Part shown: positions 42,118 to 51,812 of the stretch, piece by piece
Layout of the letters: each line of letters begins with the position of its first letter
Position numbering within the stretch: position 1 is the stretch's first letter
DNA from: Aeromicrobium massiliense JC14
GTDB lineage: Bacteria > Actinomycetota > Actinomycetes > Propionibacteriales > Nocardioidaceae
DNA: 64,000 nucleotides
Direction: 5' to 3'
Assembly: GCF_000312105.1 (NCBI RefSeq)
Contig: NZ_HE978636.1
Coordinates: 461,642-525,641, forward strand
Program-made: the position numbers and the translations under genes
Notes under the pieces: generated by a model
Database searches by the model: none
What the model was told of the DNA's origin: nothing
The model's input: the letters and a program-made list of their open reading frames with translations, nothing else

Positions 42118-42153
42118 ACGAAGGGCCCCTCCCGCGCGGGAGGGGCCCTTCGT
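42118..42153. terminator. Bidirectional hairpin terminator between hydrolase gene and tRNA-Arg
   Basis: Perfect 16-bp stem ACGAAGGGCCCCTCCC (42118-42133) / GGGAGGGGCCCTTCGT (42138-42153) with loop GCGC; on the minus strand it directly follows the tRNA 3' end and is followed by a T-poor tail. Confidence 0.85.
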
Positions 42154-42159
42154 GTCTTG

Positions 42160-42232
42160 CGCGCCTGTAGGGATTCGAACCCCAAACCTTCTGATCCGTA
42201 GTCAGATGCTCTATCCGTTGAGCTACAGGCGC
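42160..42232 (-). tRNA. tRNA-Arg (anticodon ACG)
   Basis: 73-nt cloverleaf on the minus strand: acceptor GCGCCTG/CAGGCGC, D-arm 'AGCTCAACGGATAGAGC', anticodon stem CTGAC..GTCAG region with loop ACTACGGA (anticodon ACG at 42197-42199), T-arm 'GGGGTTCGAATCCC'. CCA is not encoded. The A34 of ACG is the target of TadA, encoded in this window. Confidence 0.97.
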
Positions 42233-42289
42233 CCGGCCGCAAAGGCCTCGACGAGTCTAGCGCACGCCCCCGCAGGAGGACGAATCGGG

Positions 42290-43339
42290 TCAGCCACCCT
42301 GCACGGACTCGCGTCGCGCGAGCATCCGGTCGCCGCGGCGGCGGGCCACCGTGGACGTCCGGACGGTCAGGCGCGGGCGGATGATCCGCTCCTTCGGGGT
42401 GTCCTTGCCGGCCAGCATCTCCAGCAGCATCGTCAGGCCGAGCGCGGCCTGCTGCGCCGGACGCACGTCGAGCGCCGTGAGCGCGGGGCTGGAGACGGCG
42501 GCGGAGATGCCGTCGACGTACTGGGCGACCAGCACGTCGCCGGGCACGGAGCGGCCCGACTCGACGACCGCCTGCACGAGCGCGGCGCCGAAGGTGGGGT
42601 GCAGGCCGAGCAGCGCGTGGACGTCCGCGGCGGCGAGCAGGTGGTCGGCCGAAGCCGAGACGTCACCGGCCTCGACCGCGGCGAGCGGGACGCGCTCGAC
42701 GACGATCTCCTCGCCGGGCAGCGTCCACTGGTCCTGCAGCGCCTGCAGCGACTCCTGCACCGACGCGGTGGGACGCTCCGGGGCCAGGACGCCCAACGAG
42801 CGGGCGCCCAGCGAGCGCAGGTGGTCCAGCAGCTGGCGGGCCCCGTCGACCTCGTGCGCGTGCACCGAGTGCGCGTCGGGCACACGGTCGCCGACCGCCA
42901 CGAAGGGCAGGTTGAGCCGGCGCAGCCCTGCGACGCGCGGGTCGTCGGGCTGCGGCTCGAGCACCAGGACGCCGTCCACCACATGCGGTCCGAGGGTCCC
43001 GTCGGTGGGCAGCTGGGGCATGATCGTCAGCGCGTAGCCGGCCTCGACGGCCGCGTGCGCCGCCGCCGTGATGGCCGGGGCGTGCAGGTCGGTGGAGAAC
43101 ACCTGGTCCGACGTCGACGGGGGCATGAGCAGGCCGATCGTCAGCGACTTCCCGCTGACCAGGCGCTGCGCGGCGCGGTTGGGGACATAGCCCAGCTGGT
43201 TGGCGACCTCGATGACGCGCTCACGGGTCCGGATGTCCAGACGGCCCTTGTTGTTCATCGCGTGGGAGACGGTCGTGACCGAGACGCCTGCCTCACGAGC
43301 GACGTCCCGGATGGTCGGTCGCTTCGACGTCTCGGGCAT
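42290..43339 (-). CDS. LacI family transcriptional regulator
   Basis: 349 residues. The LacI headpiece 'TIRDVAREAGVSVTTVSHAMN' and hinge 'YVPNRAAQRLVSGKS' are followed by a periplasmic-binding-like ligand domain. The serine-rich hinge normally includes 'ARALR'; here it is 'AQRLV'. Ligand unknown (sugar or amino-acid metabolite). ATG 43339 starts at the conserved 'RPTIRDVA'; an upstream in-frame ATG at 43372 would overlap the GTTTTGG motif. Divergent from the PLP enzyme, which it probably controls. Confidence 0.92.
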   Translation of the reverse strand: MPETSKRPTIRDVAREAGVSVTTVSHAMNNKGRLDIRTRERVIEVANQLGYVPNRAAQRLVSGKSLTIGLLMPPSTSDQVFSTDLHAPAITAAAHAAVEAGYALTIMPQLPTDGTLGPHVVDGVLVLEPQPDDPRVAGLRRLNLPFVAVGDRVPDAHSVHAHEVDGARQLLDHLRSLGARSLGVLAPERPTASVQESLQALQDQWTLPGEEIVVERVPLAAVEAGDVSASADHLLAAADVHALLGLHPTFGAALVQAVVESGRSVPGDVLVAQYVDGISAAVSSPALTALDVRPAQQAALGLTMLLEMLAGKDTPKERIIRPRLTVRTSTVARRRGDRMLARRESVQGG

Positions 43340-43362
43340 GGTGCCGCCCAGGATACCGGCAC

Positions 43363-43416
43363 GTTTTGGCACACGGCGAGGTTTTGACCAATCTCACGGC
43401 CCTGCGATGCCAAAAC
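43363..43416. promoter_or_regulatory. Repeated GTTTTGgCa motifs in LacI / PLP-enzyme intergenic region
   Basis: GTTTTGGCA (43363-43371), GTTTTGACC (43381-43389) and the inverted TGCCAAAAC (43408-43416). The outer two are perfect inverted repeats 36 bp apart; the last ends 14 bp before the -10 hexamer TAGCGT of the PLP-enzyme gene. Candidate sites for the adjacent LacI protein, although their form is not the compact CG-centred palindrome typical of LacI operators. Confidence 0.45.
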
Positions 43417-43441
43417 CATCCGCGCTCAGTAGCGTGCTGGC

Positions 43442-44404
43442 ATGCAGGACGTCCTCGCCGACCGCCCGTTCGTCGACCTCGGCCGATGGCCCACACCCTT
43501 GGAGCCGGTCGACGGCACCTGGATGAAGCGCGACGACCTCTCCGGCCTCGGGCTGGGTGGCAACAAGCTGCGCAAGCTGGAGTTCCTGCTCGGCGCGGCG
43601 CTCGCCGCCGGCCAGGACACGGTCGTCACGACCGGCGCCGTGCAGTCCAACCACGCCCGGCTCACCGCGGCCGCCTGCGCCCGCCTCGGCCTGGCCTGCC
43701 ACCTCGTCCTCGTCGCCACCGTGCCGCGCAGCGACCCGGCGTACCGCGAGAGCGGCAACGTCCTGCTCGACGACCTGTTCGGCGCGACCGTCCACGTGGT
43801 GCCCGACCAGGCCACGGCCGACCGTGAGCTCGCCCGGCTGCACGAGGCGCACGGCGACCGGCTGTGCAGCATCCCGCTCGGCGGCAGCGACCGGGTCGGG
43901 GCGCTCGGGTACGTCGCCGGCGCACTCGAGCTGGCCGCGCAGCTCGAGGCCGACGCCCCGCACGTGCGCCGGGTCGTCACCGCCACGTCCTCGGGCGGCA
44001 CCCTGGCCGGGCTCGTCACCGGACTGGCCGCCGCGGGCTGGTCGGGCGAGGTGCACGGCGTCGCCGTGATGGAGGACGTGCCCCCGGCCACCGCCCGCGT
44101 CGAGCGGCTCGTGGCCGAGCTCACCGACGACCTGGGCGTGGCGGTCGACCGGGCGGCCTGGACGGTGCACGCCGGGATCGGACCGGGGTACGGCGTGACC
44201 GACCCGGCGAGCCTCGACGCGATCCGGCGCCTGGCCGCCGCGAGCGGCATCCTGCTCGACCCGGTCTACACCGCCAAGGCGTACGTCCAGCTCGACCAGG
44301 CCGGTCCGCGCACCGAGACCGTGTTCCTGCACACTGGCGGCGTGCCGGCGCTGTTCGCCTACCAGCCCGACCTGGTCGCCGATCCGACGACCGAGGGTGA
44401 CTAG
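43442..44404 (+). CDS. D-cysteine desulfhydrase / ACC-deaminase-like PLP enzyme
   Basis: 320-residue fold-type II PLP enzyme. N-terminal 'PTPLEPVDGTWMKRDDLSG', the PLP lysine K42 in 'GGNKLRKLEFLLG', 'VTTGAVQSNHARLTAAAC' (substrate carboxylate loop) and the phosphate-binding 'TSSGGTLAGL'. The family includes D-cysteine desulfhydrase (DcyD) and ACC deaminase; sequence alone favours the former. ATG 43442 is exactly 6 nt after TAGCGT (43430-43435), leaderless. Paired with a divergent LacI regulator. Confidence 0.88.
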   Translation: MQDVLADRPFVDLGRWPTPLEPVDGTWMKRDDLSGLGLGGNKLRKLEFLLGAALAAGQDTVVTTGAVQSNHARLTAAACARLGLACHLVLVATVPRSDPAYRESGNVLLDDLFGATVHVVPDQATADRELARLHEAHGDRLCSIPLGGSDRVGALGYVAGALELAAQLEADAPHVRRVVTATSSGGTLAGLVTGLAAAGWSGEVHGVAVMEDVPPATARVERLVAELTDDLGVAVDRAAWTVHAGIGPGYGVTDPASLDAIRRLAAASGILLDPVYTAKAYVQLDQAGPRTETVFLHTGGVPALFAYQPDLVADPTTEGD

Positions 44405-44414
44405 GCTCCGTCCA

Positions 44415-44445
44415 CAAACTTGCGCACAAGTTGTGCAAAACTTGT
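44415..44445 (+). promoter_or_regulatory. CAAnnTTG-type repeats upstream of the MerR/B12-like gene
   Basis: CAAACTTG (44415-44422), the perfect palindrome GCACAA-G-TTGTGC (44424-44436) and CAAAACTTGT (44436-44445) follow one another about every 10 bp, 50 bp before GTG 44495. Regularly spaced sites suit cooperative binding by a multimeric MerR/CarH-like regulator, probably the gene's own product. Confidence 0.5.
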
Positions 44446-44494
44446 CCAGCACGGTCCTCGCGGCCGCGCCGGCGACGAAGCGAGAGGGGAACGC

Positions 44495-45490
44495 GTGTCC
44501 GAGGCACCCGAGTCCGCCGCCCCCACGGACGCCCCCGAGGGCGCAGAACCGGCCCCGGCCGAGTCGTCCGGCGGCCTGGAGTACGCGTGGACGATCGCGA
44601 CCGTGTCGCAGAAGTTCGGCATCTCCGCCTCCACCCTGCGCACCTGGGAGCGCCGCTACGGCCTGAGCCCGTCGGCCCGCACCGCCGGTGGTCACCGGCG
44701 CTACAACGGCGCCGACCTGGACCGCGTGCAGCTCATGCAACAGCTGCTGGACGCCGGCATCGGCGCCCAGGACGCCGCGAAGGTCGTGCTCAGCCTCGAC
44801 CCGGCCGGTGTCGCGTCCGCGCTCGTCGACGTCGCCCAGCTCGACGCGCCCACCCGCGGGGCCCTCACCCCCGAGCTCGCGACCGAGACCCTGGTCATGG
44901 CCGCCGCCCAGCTGAACGTCGACAAGATCGGCCGCACCTGCGCCCAGGTCATCCAGGAGCGCAACGTCGCCGAGGCCTGGCAGGACGTCTTCGGTCCGGC
45001 CCTGGAGCAGATCGCTCGCCGCAGCAAGGAGGGCACGCTGCCCCGCGCCGCGCCCCACCTGGCCGCGCAGCAGCTGGCCGTCGAGCTCGGCAGCGCCGTC
45101 CGGGCCACCCGCTCGCGCAACGACCGCGCCGGCGCTGTGCTGCTGGCCAGTGCGGGCCGCGACGAGCACTGGCTGCCGATGCTCGCGCTCCAGGCCTCCC
45201 TGGCGCAGAGCGGCATCGCCTCCACCACGCTGGGCACGTACGTCCCGCTCGAGGAGGTGGCCGAGACCGTCCGGCTGCTGGAGGCCAAGGCCGTCTTCCT
45301 GTGGGCGTCCACCCGGCAGTCGCTGCACCTGGGCCCCTGGCGTCCGCTCTGGAACCTCGACCCGCGTCCGCACGTCGTGCTCGGCGGCCCCGGCTGGGGC
45401 GAGCCGGCGCAGCACGAGCTGCCCCGCGGCGTCGACTTCTGCCCGACGCTCGGCGGGGCCGCCTCGCTGGTCCGCGACCACCTGGACTGA
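44495..45490 (+). CDS. MerR family regulator with C-terminal B12-binding-like (CarH/LitR-type) domain
   Basis: 331 residues. A disordered acidic, Pro/Ala-rich N-terminus (1-33), a MerR helix-turn-helix (about 36-105, 'TIATVSQKFGISASTLRTWERRYGLSPSARTAGGHRRYN'), a helical bundle (about 130-225) and a Rossmann-like cobalamin-binding domain (about 230-331, 'AVLLASAGRDEHWLPMLALQASLAQSG'). In light-sensing CarH the bundle carries Wx9EH; here the equivalent reads S-x9-P-H ('RSKEGTLPRAAPHL'), so the residues capping adenosylcobalamin are changed while the lower-ligand His (GRDEH) remains. Light response is therefore doubtful. GTG 44495 has GAGAGGGG upstream. Confidence 0.85.
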   Translation: MSEAPESAAPTDAPEGAEPAPAESSGGLEYAWTIATVSQKFGISASTLRTWERRYGLSPSARTAGGHRRYNGADLDRVQLMQQLLDAGIGAQDAAKVVLSLDPAGVASALVDVAQLDAPTRGALTPELATETLVMAAAQLNVDKIGRTCAQVIQERNVAEAWQDVFGPALEQIARRSKEGTLPRAAPHLAAQQLAVELGSAVRATRSRNDRAGAVLLASAGRDEHWLPMLALQASLAQSGIASTTLGTYVPLEEVAETVRLLEAKAVFLWASTRQSLHLGPWRPLWNLDPRPHVVLGGPGWGEPAQHELPRGVDFCPTLGGAASLVRDHLD

Positions 45491-45496
45491 GCCCGC

Positions 45497-45543
45497 ACGA
45501 CGAAGCCCGCCCCTCGCGTCGAGCGAGGGGCGGGCTTCGTCGT
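45497..45543. terminator. Bidirectional hairpin terminator
   Basis: Perfect 21-bp stem, arms 45497-45517 and 45523-45543, loop GTCGA, stem core CGAAGCCCGCCCCTCGC, between convergent MerR (45490) and ugd (45557) genes. Longest hairpin in the window. Confidence 0.9.
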
Positions 45544-45556
45544 CGTGGCGGATGTC

Positions 45557-46864
45557 CTACTGGCGGCCGAGCGCGCGGTAGGTCCAGCCGGCGTCGCGCC
45601 ACTCGCTGGGCACCAGGACGTTGCGACCGTCCAGGATGCGGCGGCCGTCGACCAGCTCGCCGATCGCCTTGGGGTCCATCTCGACGAACTGCTTCCACTC
45701 GGTGAGCAGCAGCACCAGCTCGGCGCCGTCGACGGCGTCCTCGATGCTGTCGGCGTAGCCGAGCTCGGGCGCCTTCGCCTTGGCGTTGGGCATGGCCTCG
45801 GGATCGAACAGCGTGACCCTCGCGCTCTCCTTGCCCAGCTGGATCGCCACGTCGAGCGCCGGCGAGTCGCGGATGTCGTCGCTGTTGGGCTTGAACGCGG
45901 CGCCCAGGACGGCGACCTTGCGGTTCGCGACGGAGCCGCCGAGCTCGGCGCGAGCGAGGTCGAGCATGCGCGCACGACGGCGCAGGTTGATCGCGTCGAC
46001 CTCGCGCAGGAAGGTCAGCGCCTGGTCGACGCCGAGCTCGCCGGCGCGGGCCATGAACGCACGGATGTCCTTGGGCAGGCAGCCGCCGCCGAAGCCGAGG
46101 CCGGCGTTGAGGAAGCGACGGCCGATGCGCACGTCGTGACCGATCGCGTCGGCCAGCTGCGTCACGTCGGCGCCGGTGGCCTCGCACAGCTCGGCCATCG
46201 CGTTGATGAACGAGATCTTGGTGGCCAGGAACGAGTTGGCCGCGACCTTCACGAGCTGCGCCGTGGCGTAGTCGGTGACCAGGCGCGGGGTGCCCTCGGA
46301 GATCGGGGTGGCGTAGACCTCGTCGAGCACCTCGACCGAGCGCTGCCCGGCCTCGCTGGCCGCGACGCCGTAGACCAGGCGGTCGGGGTGCAGGGTGTCC
46401 TCGACCGCGAAGCCCTCGCGCAGGAACTCGGGGTTCCAGACCAGCACGGCGCCGGAGCCCTCGAGCTCGGCGGCCAGGCGCTCGGCGGTGCCGACCGGCA
46501 CGGTCGACTTGCCGGCGACAACGTTGCCCTCGCGCAGGTACGGACGCAGCTCGGTGAACGCGCTGTCCACGTACGTCATGTCGGCGGCGTACTCGCCGGC
46601 CTTCTGCGGGGTGCCGACGCAGACGAAGTGGACGTCGGCGCCCTCGACGGCGGACATGTCGGTCGTGAAGGACAGGCGCCCGGTGGCCATCGCCTCGGTG
46701 AGCAGCTCGGGCAGGCCCGGCTCGAAGAAGGGAGCCTCTCCGCGGCTCAGCGCCGCCGCCTTGCGCTCGTCGACGTCCACGCCGACGACCTCGTGCCCCA
46801 GGCTCGCCATGCACGCGGCGTGCACCGCGCCCAGGTAGCCACAACCGATCACCGAAATCTTCAT
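45557..46864 (-). CDS. ugd: UDP-glucose 6-dehydrogenase
   Basis: 435-residue NAD+-dependent enzyme converting UDP-glucose to UDP-glucuronate for envelope glycans. N-terminal Rossmann motif 'VIGCGYLGAVHAACMASLGHEVVGVD', 'NPEFLREG' loop, and the catalytic C262 in 'GFGGGCLPKDIRAF'; C-terminal domain with 'VLGAAFKPNSDDIRDSPALDVA'. ATG 46864. Lies next to rmlA on the same strand (43-bp gap), so sugar-nucleotide genes for exopolysaccharide or cell-wall polymer are grouped here. Confidence 0.95.
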   Translation of the reverse strand: MKISVIGCGYLGAVHAACMASLGHEVVGVDVDERKAAALSRGEAPFFEPGLPELLTEAMATGRLSFTTDMSAVEGADVHFVCVGTPQKAGEYAADMTYVDSAFTELRPYLREGNVVAGKSTVPVGTAERLAAELEGSGAVLVWNPEFLREGFAVEDTLHPDRLVYGVAASEAGQRSVEVLDEVYATPISEGTPRLVTDYATAQLVKVAANSFLATKISFINAMAELCEATGADVTQLADAIGHDVRIGRRFLNAGLGFGGGCLPKDIRAFMARAGELGVDQALTFLREVDAINLRRRARMLDLARAELGGSVANRKVAVLGAAFKPNSDDIRDSPALDVAIQLGKESARVTLFDPEAMPNAKAKAPELGYADSIEDAVDGAELVLLLTEWKQFVEMDPKAIGELVDGRRILDGRNVLVPSEWRDAGWTYRALGRQ

Positions 46865-46906
46865 GGGGGTCAGGCTATCCGAGGCCCCCGAACGACGCGG
46901 CCGGGC

Positions 46907-48817
<1,911 letters not shown>

Positions 48818-48818
48818 G

Positions 48819-50126
48819 ATGGGCGACCTCGCGCTGCGCACGACCACGATCCCCGGCCTGCTCGTCCTCGAGCTCCCGGTGCACGGCGACAACCGCGGCT
48901 GGTTCAAGGAGAACTGGCAGCGCGAGAAGATGGTCGCCCTCGGGCTGCCGGACTTCGGCCCGGTGCAGAACAACGTCTCCTACAACGAGGCGGCGGGCAC
49001 GACCCGGGGCATCCACGCCGAGCCCTGGGACAAGCTCGTCTCCGTCGCCACCGGACGCATCTTCGGCGCGTGGGTCGACCTGCGCGAGGGCGACAGCTTC
49101 GGCGCCGTCTTCACGACCGAGATCGGCCCGGGCCAGGCGGTGTTCGTGCCGCAGGGCGTCGGCAACGCCTACCAGACGCTCGAGGAGCGCACGGCGTACA
49201 CGTACCTGGTCAACGACCACTGGAGCCCCGACGCGTCCTACACGTTCCTCAACCTGGCCGACGAGACGGCGGCGATCGACTGGCCGGTGCCGCTCGAGCG
49301 GGCGGAGCTGAGCGACAAGGACCGCGCCCACCCCCGCCTGGCCGACGTCCGCCCCGTGCCGCCGCGCCGCACCCTGGTCCTGGGCGCGAACGGGCAGCTC
49401 GGCCGCGCCCTCCGGGCGCTGCTGCCCGACGCGGACGCGTGGGGACGCGACGAGTTCGACGTCACCGATCCCGCGGCGTACGAGCGGGTCGACTGGCGTC
49501 GGTACGGCACGATCGTCAACGCGTCGGCGTACACGAAGGTCGACGAGGCCGAGACGCCCCAGGGCCGCCGCGACGCGTGGCGGGTCAACGTCCACGCCGT
49601 CGTCGAGCTGGCCAAGGTCGCGACACGGCACGGGCTCACGCTCGTCCAGGTGTCCAGCGACTACGTGTTCGACGGCGAGCGCGAGAGCCACCCGGTCGAC
49701 GAGACGTTCAGCCCGCTGGGCGTCTACGGCCAGACGAAGGCCGCCGGCGACGCGGTCGTGCAGACCGTCCCGCGGCACTACGTGGTGCGCACCAGCTGGG
49801 TGGTCGGCGACGGACCCAACTTCGTCGCGACGATGCAGCGGCTCGCCGAGAACGGCGTGGACCCGGCGGTGGTCGACGACCAGGTCGGCCTGCTGACCCA
49901 CACCTCCGACCTGGCCCGCGAGATCGTCGCGCTCGTGCGCGAGCAGCGGCCCTACGGCACGTACCACGTGACGAGCGGGGGGCAGCCGCGCTCGTGGTTC
50001 GAGATCGCCCGCGACGTCTTCGCCGAGGCGGGGCACGACCCGGCGCGCGTCACGCCGACGTCGACGCAGGAGTACGGGCGCGGCAAGCAGCTGGCGCCGC
50101 GGCCGCGCTTCAGCACGCTGGAGTAG
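48819..50126 (+). CDS. Fused dTDP-4-dehydrorhamnose 3,5-epimerase / dTDP-4-dehydrorhamnose reductase (RmlC-RmlD)
   Basis: 435-residue two-domain protein completing dTDP-L-rhamnose synthesis. Cupin epimerase domain about 1-180: '[17 protein letters not shown]', catalytic-base candidate H66 in '[19 protein letters not shown]', '[15 protein letters not shown]'. Reductase domain about 185-435: Rossmann '[16 protein letters not shown]', '[16 protein letters not shown]', Y-x-x-x-K in '[13 protein letters not shown]', and '[15 protein letters not shown]'. In most bacteria these are separate genes; fusions occur in some actinobacteria. The epimerase part reads GIHAEPW where RmlC usually has GLHYQ, so epimerase activity deserves testing. 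Confidence 0.92.
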   Translation: MGDLALRTTTIPGLLVLELPVHGDNRGWFKENWQREKMVALGLPDFGPVQNNVSYNEAAGTTRGIHAEPWDKLVSVATGRIFGAWVDLREGDSFGAVFTTEIGPGQAVFVPQGVGNAYQTLEERTAYTYLVNDHWSPDASYTFLNLADETAAIDWPVPLERAELSDKDRAHPRLADVRPVPPRRTLVLGANGQLGRALRALLPDADAWGRDEFDVTDPAAYERVDWRRYGTIVNASAYTKVDEAETPQGRRDAWRVNVHAVVELAKVATRHGLTLVQVSSDYVFDGERESHPVDETFSPLGVYGQTKAAGDAVVQTVPRHYVVRTSWVVGDGPNFVATMQRLAENGVDPAVVDDQVGLLTHTSDLAREIVALVREQRPYGTYHVTSGGQPRSWFEIARDVFAEAGHDPARVTPTSTQEYGRGKQLAPRPRFSTLE

Positions 50127-50132
50127 CGCGGG

Positions 50133-50564
50133 TCAGAAGGTCAGGTCGGCCACGATGCGCGTGCCGGCGTCCTTCTCGACCCGCCAGGAGTCGGCCACGA
50201 AGTTGACGATGTGCAGGCCGCGTCCCGAGAGAGAGACGTCGTTGAGCTGCAGCGGCTCGAGCGTGTCGACCGTGCCGCCGTCGCAGACCGCCACCTGGAC
50301 GAGCCCGTCGAAGGTGCGCCAGGCGACCTCGAGCGTGCCGTCGGGGCGCGGGGCACCGTGCCGGATGCCGTTGGTCACGAGCTCGCTGACCACGAGCACC
50401 GCGTCGTCGATGACCGACTGCGGCACGCCGTGCTCGGCGAGCACCGCCGCGATCTTCGCCCGCGCCTCGCCCGGGCTCGCCGGCTCGAAGGCCAGGGGGA
50501 AGGCACCACCCGCCTTCGCGGGCCGGCCGTCCACATAGTCGCCGTGCTGGTTCACGTCCGTCAC
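50133..50564 (-). CDS. RsbW-like ATP-binding protein (second copy)
   Basis: About 143 residues, GHKL fold anti-sigma/serine-kinase type. N-box 'SELVTNGIRHG', G1 'AVCDGGTVDTLEP' (shortened relative to DxGxG) and G2 'LSGRGLHIVNFVAD'. Distinct from the copy at 14.1 kb. GTG 50564 or 50567 follows TGAGG; the TGA of that motif is the stop of the preceding gene, so the two are coupled. Target unknown; a sigma factor or STAS protein encoded elsewhere. Confidence 0.8.
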   Translation of the reverse strand: MTDVNQHGDYVDGRPAKAGGAFPLAFEPASPGEARAKIAAVLAEHGVPQSVIDDAVLVVSELVTNGIRHGAPRPDGTLEVAWRTFDGLVQVAVCDGGTVDTLEPLQLNDVSLSGRGLHIVNFVADSWRVEKDAGTRIVADLTF

Positions 50565-50574
50565 CACGCGCGCC

Positions 50575-50823
50575 TCAATCCGTCTCGACCCGGCGGCGGA
50601 CGCTCTGGACCGCGTCGTACCGACGGGGGCAGTGGACGACGAGGACGACCGAGCCGTCTCCGAGCACCCGGCCGAAGGCCCGGAGGGAGTCGTCCCGGCG
50701 GAACTCGCGCAGGAGGCGCTGGGCCTGGGCGGGCTCGAGCCGGAAGCTGAGGCGCGCCCACTGGCTGCGCCGGCGTGGACGCCGCGAAGCGCCACCGGTG
50801 GGGACGACGTGGATCGCGCTCAT
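50575..50823 (-). CDS. Hypothetical basic protein, 82 residues
   Basis: Arg-rich small protein ('SRRPRRRSQWARLSFRLEPAQAQRLL', 'GSVVLVVHCPRRYDAVQSVRRRVETD'), no recognised domain. Strong RBS (GGAGGGAG) before ATG 50823. It lies upstream of and is coupled to the RsbW-like gene (10 bp between stop and GTG), so it may act in the same pathway. Positive charge suggests nucleic-acid or membrane binding (inference). Confidence 0.62.
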   Translation of the reverse strand: MSAIHVVPTGGASRRPRRRSQWARLSFRLEPAQAQRLLREFRRDDSLRAFGRVLGDGSVVLVVHCPRRYDAVQSVRRRVETD

Positions 50824-50961
50824 GGGGCGCTCCCTCCTGCTCGGACCTCGTGCGGATTGCCGGTTCGGCACCGCGCGCTAGGCTAAACCTATTCAAAACT
50901 TATTCATCGCGCAACGGGAGCGCATCACGGTCTTCCGGGCGCACGACAGAAGGAGAGCGTC

Positions 50962-51135
50962 ATGGGTTTCGACGACAAGCTGAAGAACACGGCCGAGGAC
51001 CTGTCGGGCAAGACCAAGGAGCACACCGGCAAGGCCACCGACGACCCGGAGCTGGAGGCCGAGGGCAAGACCGACCAGACCAAGTCGGACCTCAAGCAGG
51101 CCGGCGAGAAGGTCAAGGACGCCTTCAAGCACTGA
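50962..51135 (+). CDS. CsbD family stress-response protein
   Basis: 57 residues, very polar and Lys/Asp/Glu-rich, matching CsbD-like proteins ('MGFDDKLKNTAEDLSGKTKE', then 'HTGKATDDPELEAEGK'). In Bacillus csbD is a SigB-controlled general-stress gene of unknown function. ATG 50962 has AAGGAGAG at 6 nt. The 138-bp upstream region, shared with the divergent small gene, contains an unusually A/T-rich stretch (about 50880-50910) likely to hold the promoter. Confidence 0.85.
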   Translation: MGFDDKLKNTAEDLSGKTKEHTGKATDDPELEAEGKTDQTKSDLKQAGEKVKDAFKH

Positions 51136-51174
51136 TCCACCTAGTTCCAACGGGTCATTTTCGACCTGACTGCT

Positions 51175-51251
51175 GGCGGGGACACCACGTCCCCGCCTAC
51201 AGTCGTCCTTGGCTGAGCCGCCGCGCGTACCCCCCGAACGCGCGGCGGCTC
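51175..51251 (+). other. Two strong hairpins in the csbD downstream region (possible terminator plus small RNA)
   Basis: Hairpin 1: GGCGGGGAC (51175-51183) / GTCCCCGCC (51189-51197), a likely csbD terminator. Hairpin 2: perfect 14-bp stem GAGCCGCCGCGCGT (51215-51228) / ACGCGCGGCGGCTC (51238-51251) with a loop containing six consecutive C. A -10-like TACAGT (51198-51203) lies between them, 12 nt before hairpin 2. A C-rich loop recalls the actinobacterial 6C RNA, but that class has two such loops and only one is seen here. Confidence 0.35.
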
Positions 51252-51329
51252 GCTGCATGTCCGGGGCCTTTCCACCGGCGTCCCCGACGCCCGTGCGCCG
51301 CCGTCGGACCCGTGCGGTGGAATGGATCC

Positions 51330-51485
51330 GTGACCACCCGCACCGAGCTCTTCGACCCCGACGGCCCGCGACCGCTGCACGAGCTGCTGGACGCGATGGC
51401 CGCCGCCGGCTGGCGGCTCGACGGGCCCGGCGAGGCCGTCGAGCACGACGGCCGCAGCCTCGTGCAGTACCGCTTCGTCCGCTAG
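51330..51485 (+). CDS. Hypothetical protein, 51 residues
   Basis: Small acidic protein beginning 'MTTRTELFDPDGPRPLHELL' and containing 'AMAAAGWRLDGPGEAVEHDG', ending 'RSLVQYRFVR'. No family recognised; the alternation suggests helix-strand-strand. GTG 51330 is 6 nt after TGGAAT (51318-51323), the leaderless pattern with a weak -10. Longer in-frame extension upstream would run through hairpin 2 and is rejected. Confidence 0.5.
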   Translation: MTTRTELFDPDGPRPLHELLDAMAAAGWRLDGPGEAVEHDGRSLVQYRFVR

Positions 51486-51563
51486 CCGGCATCGCTCGAC
51501 GTGCGCGACCGGTCCGGTGGTGCCATCGTCGTGCCGTCCTAGTCCGGAGGAAGGAAGTGCACC

Positions 51564-51707
51564 ATGAGCACCCTGCTGTGGATCCTTGCCGTCATCCTGG
51601 TCGTGGCGGGCGTCTTCGCCCTGCTGCGCCGCGAAATCCTGTGGGGAATCGTGCTGATCGTCGTCGGTCTGCTCGTCGGCCCCGGCGGAGTCAGCATCTT
51701 CACGTAA
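51564..51707 (+). CDS. GPGG-motif small membrane protein, copy 2
   Basis: 47 residues, two hydrophobic helices ('LLWILAVILVVAGVFALL', 'ILWGIVLIVVGLLVGPGG') ending 'VSIFT'. Paralogue of 31461-31622; both are preceded by strong RBSs (here GGAGGAAGG) and followed by a similar 'GAGAGCCC' hairpin terminator. Function unknown. Confidence 0.8.
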   Translation: MSTLLWILAVILVVAGVFALLRREILWGIVLIVVGLLVGPGGVSIFT

Positions 51708-51723
51708 GCACCGCTGGACGCAC

Positions 51724-51754
51724 GAGAGCCCCTCACCGATGGTGAGGGGCTCTC
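51724..51754 (+). terminator. Hairpin terminator after GPGG copy 2
   Basis: Perfect 14-bp stem GAGAGCCCCTCACC (51724-51737) / GGTGAGGGGCTCTC (51741-51754) with loop GAT. Confidence 0.8.
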
Positions 51755-51812
51755 CGCGTTCCGGGACGGACGCGATCGCTGAGGCGGACACGCTCCCTGA
51801 GCTGGACCCGCT

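Noticed and set aside
51175-51251. Confident call of a 6C RNA gene
   Set aside because: That RNA class needs two C-rich loops; only one is visible and no covariance search could be run.
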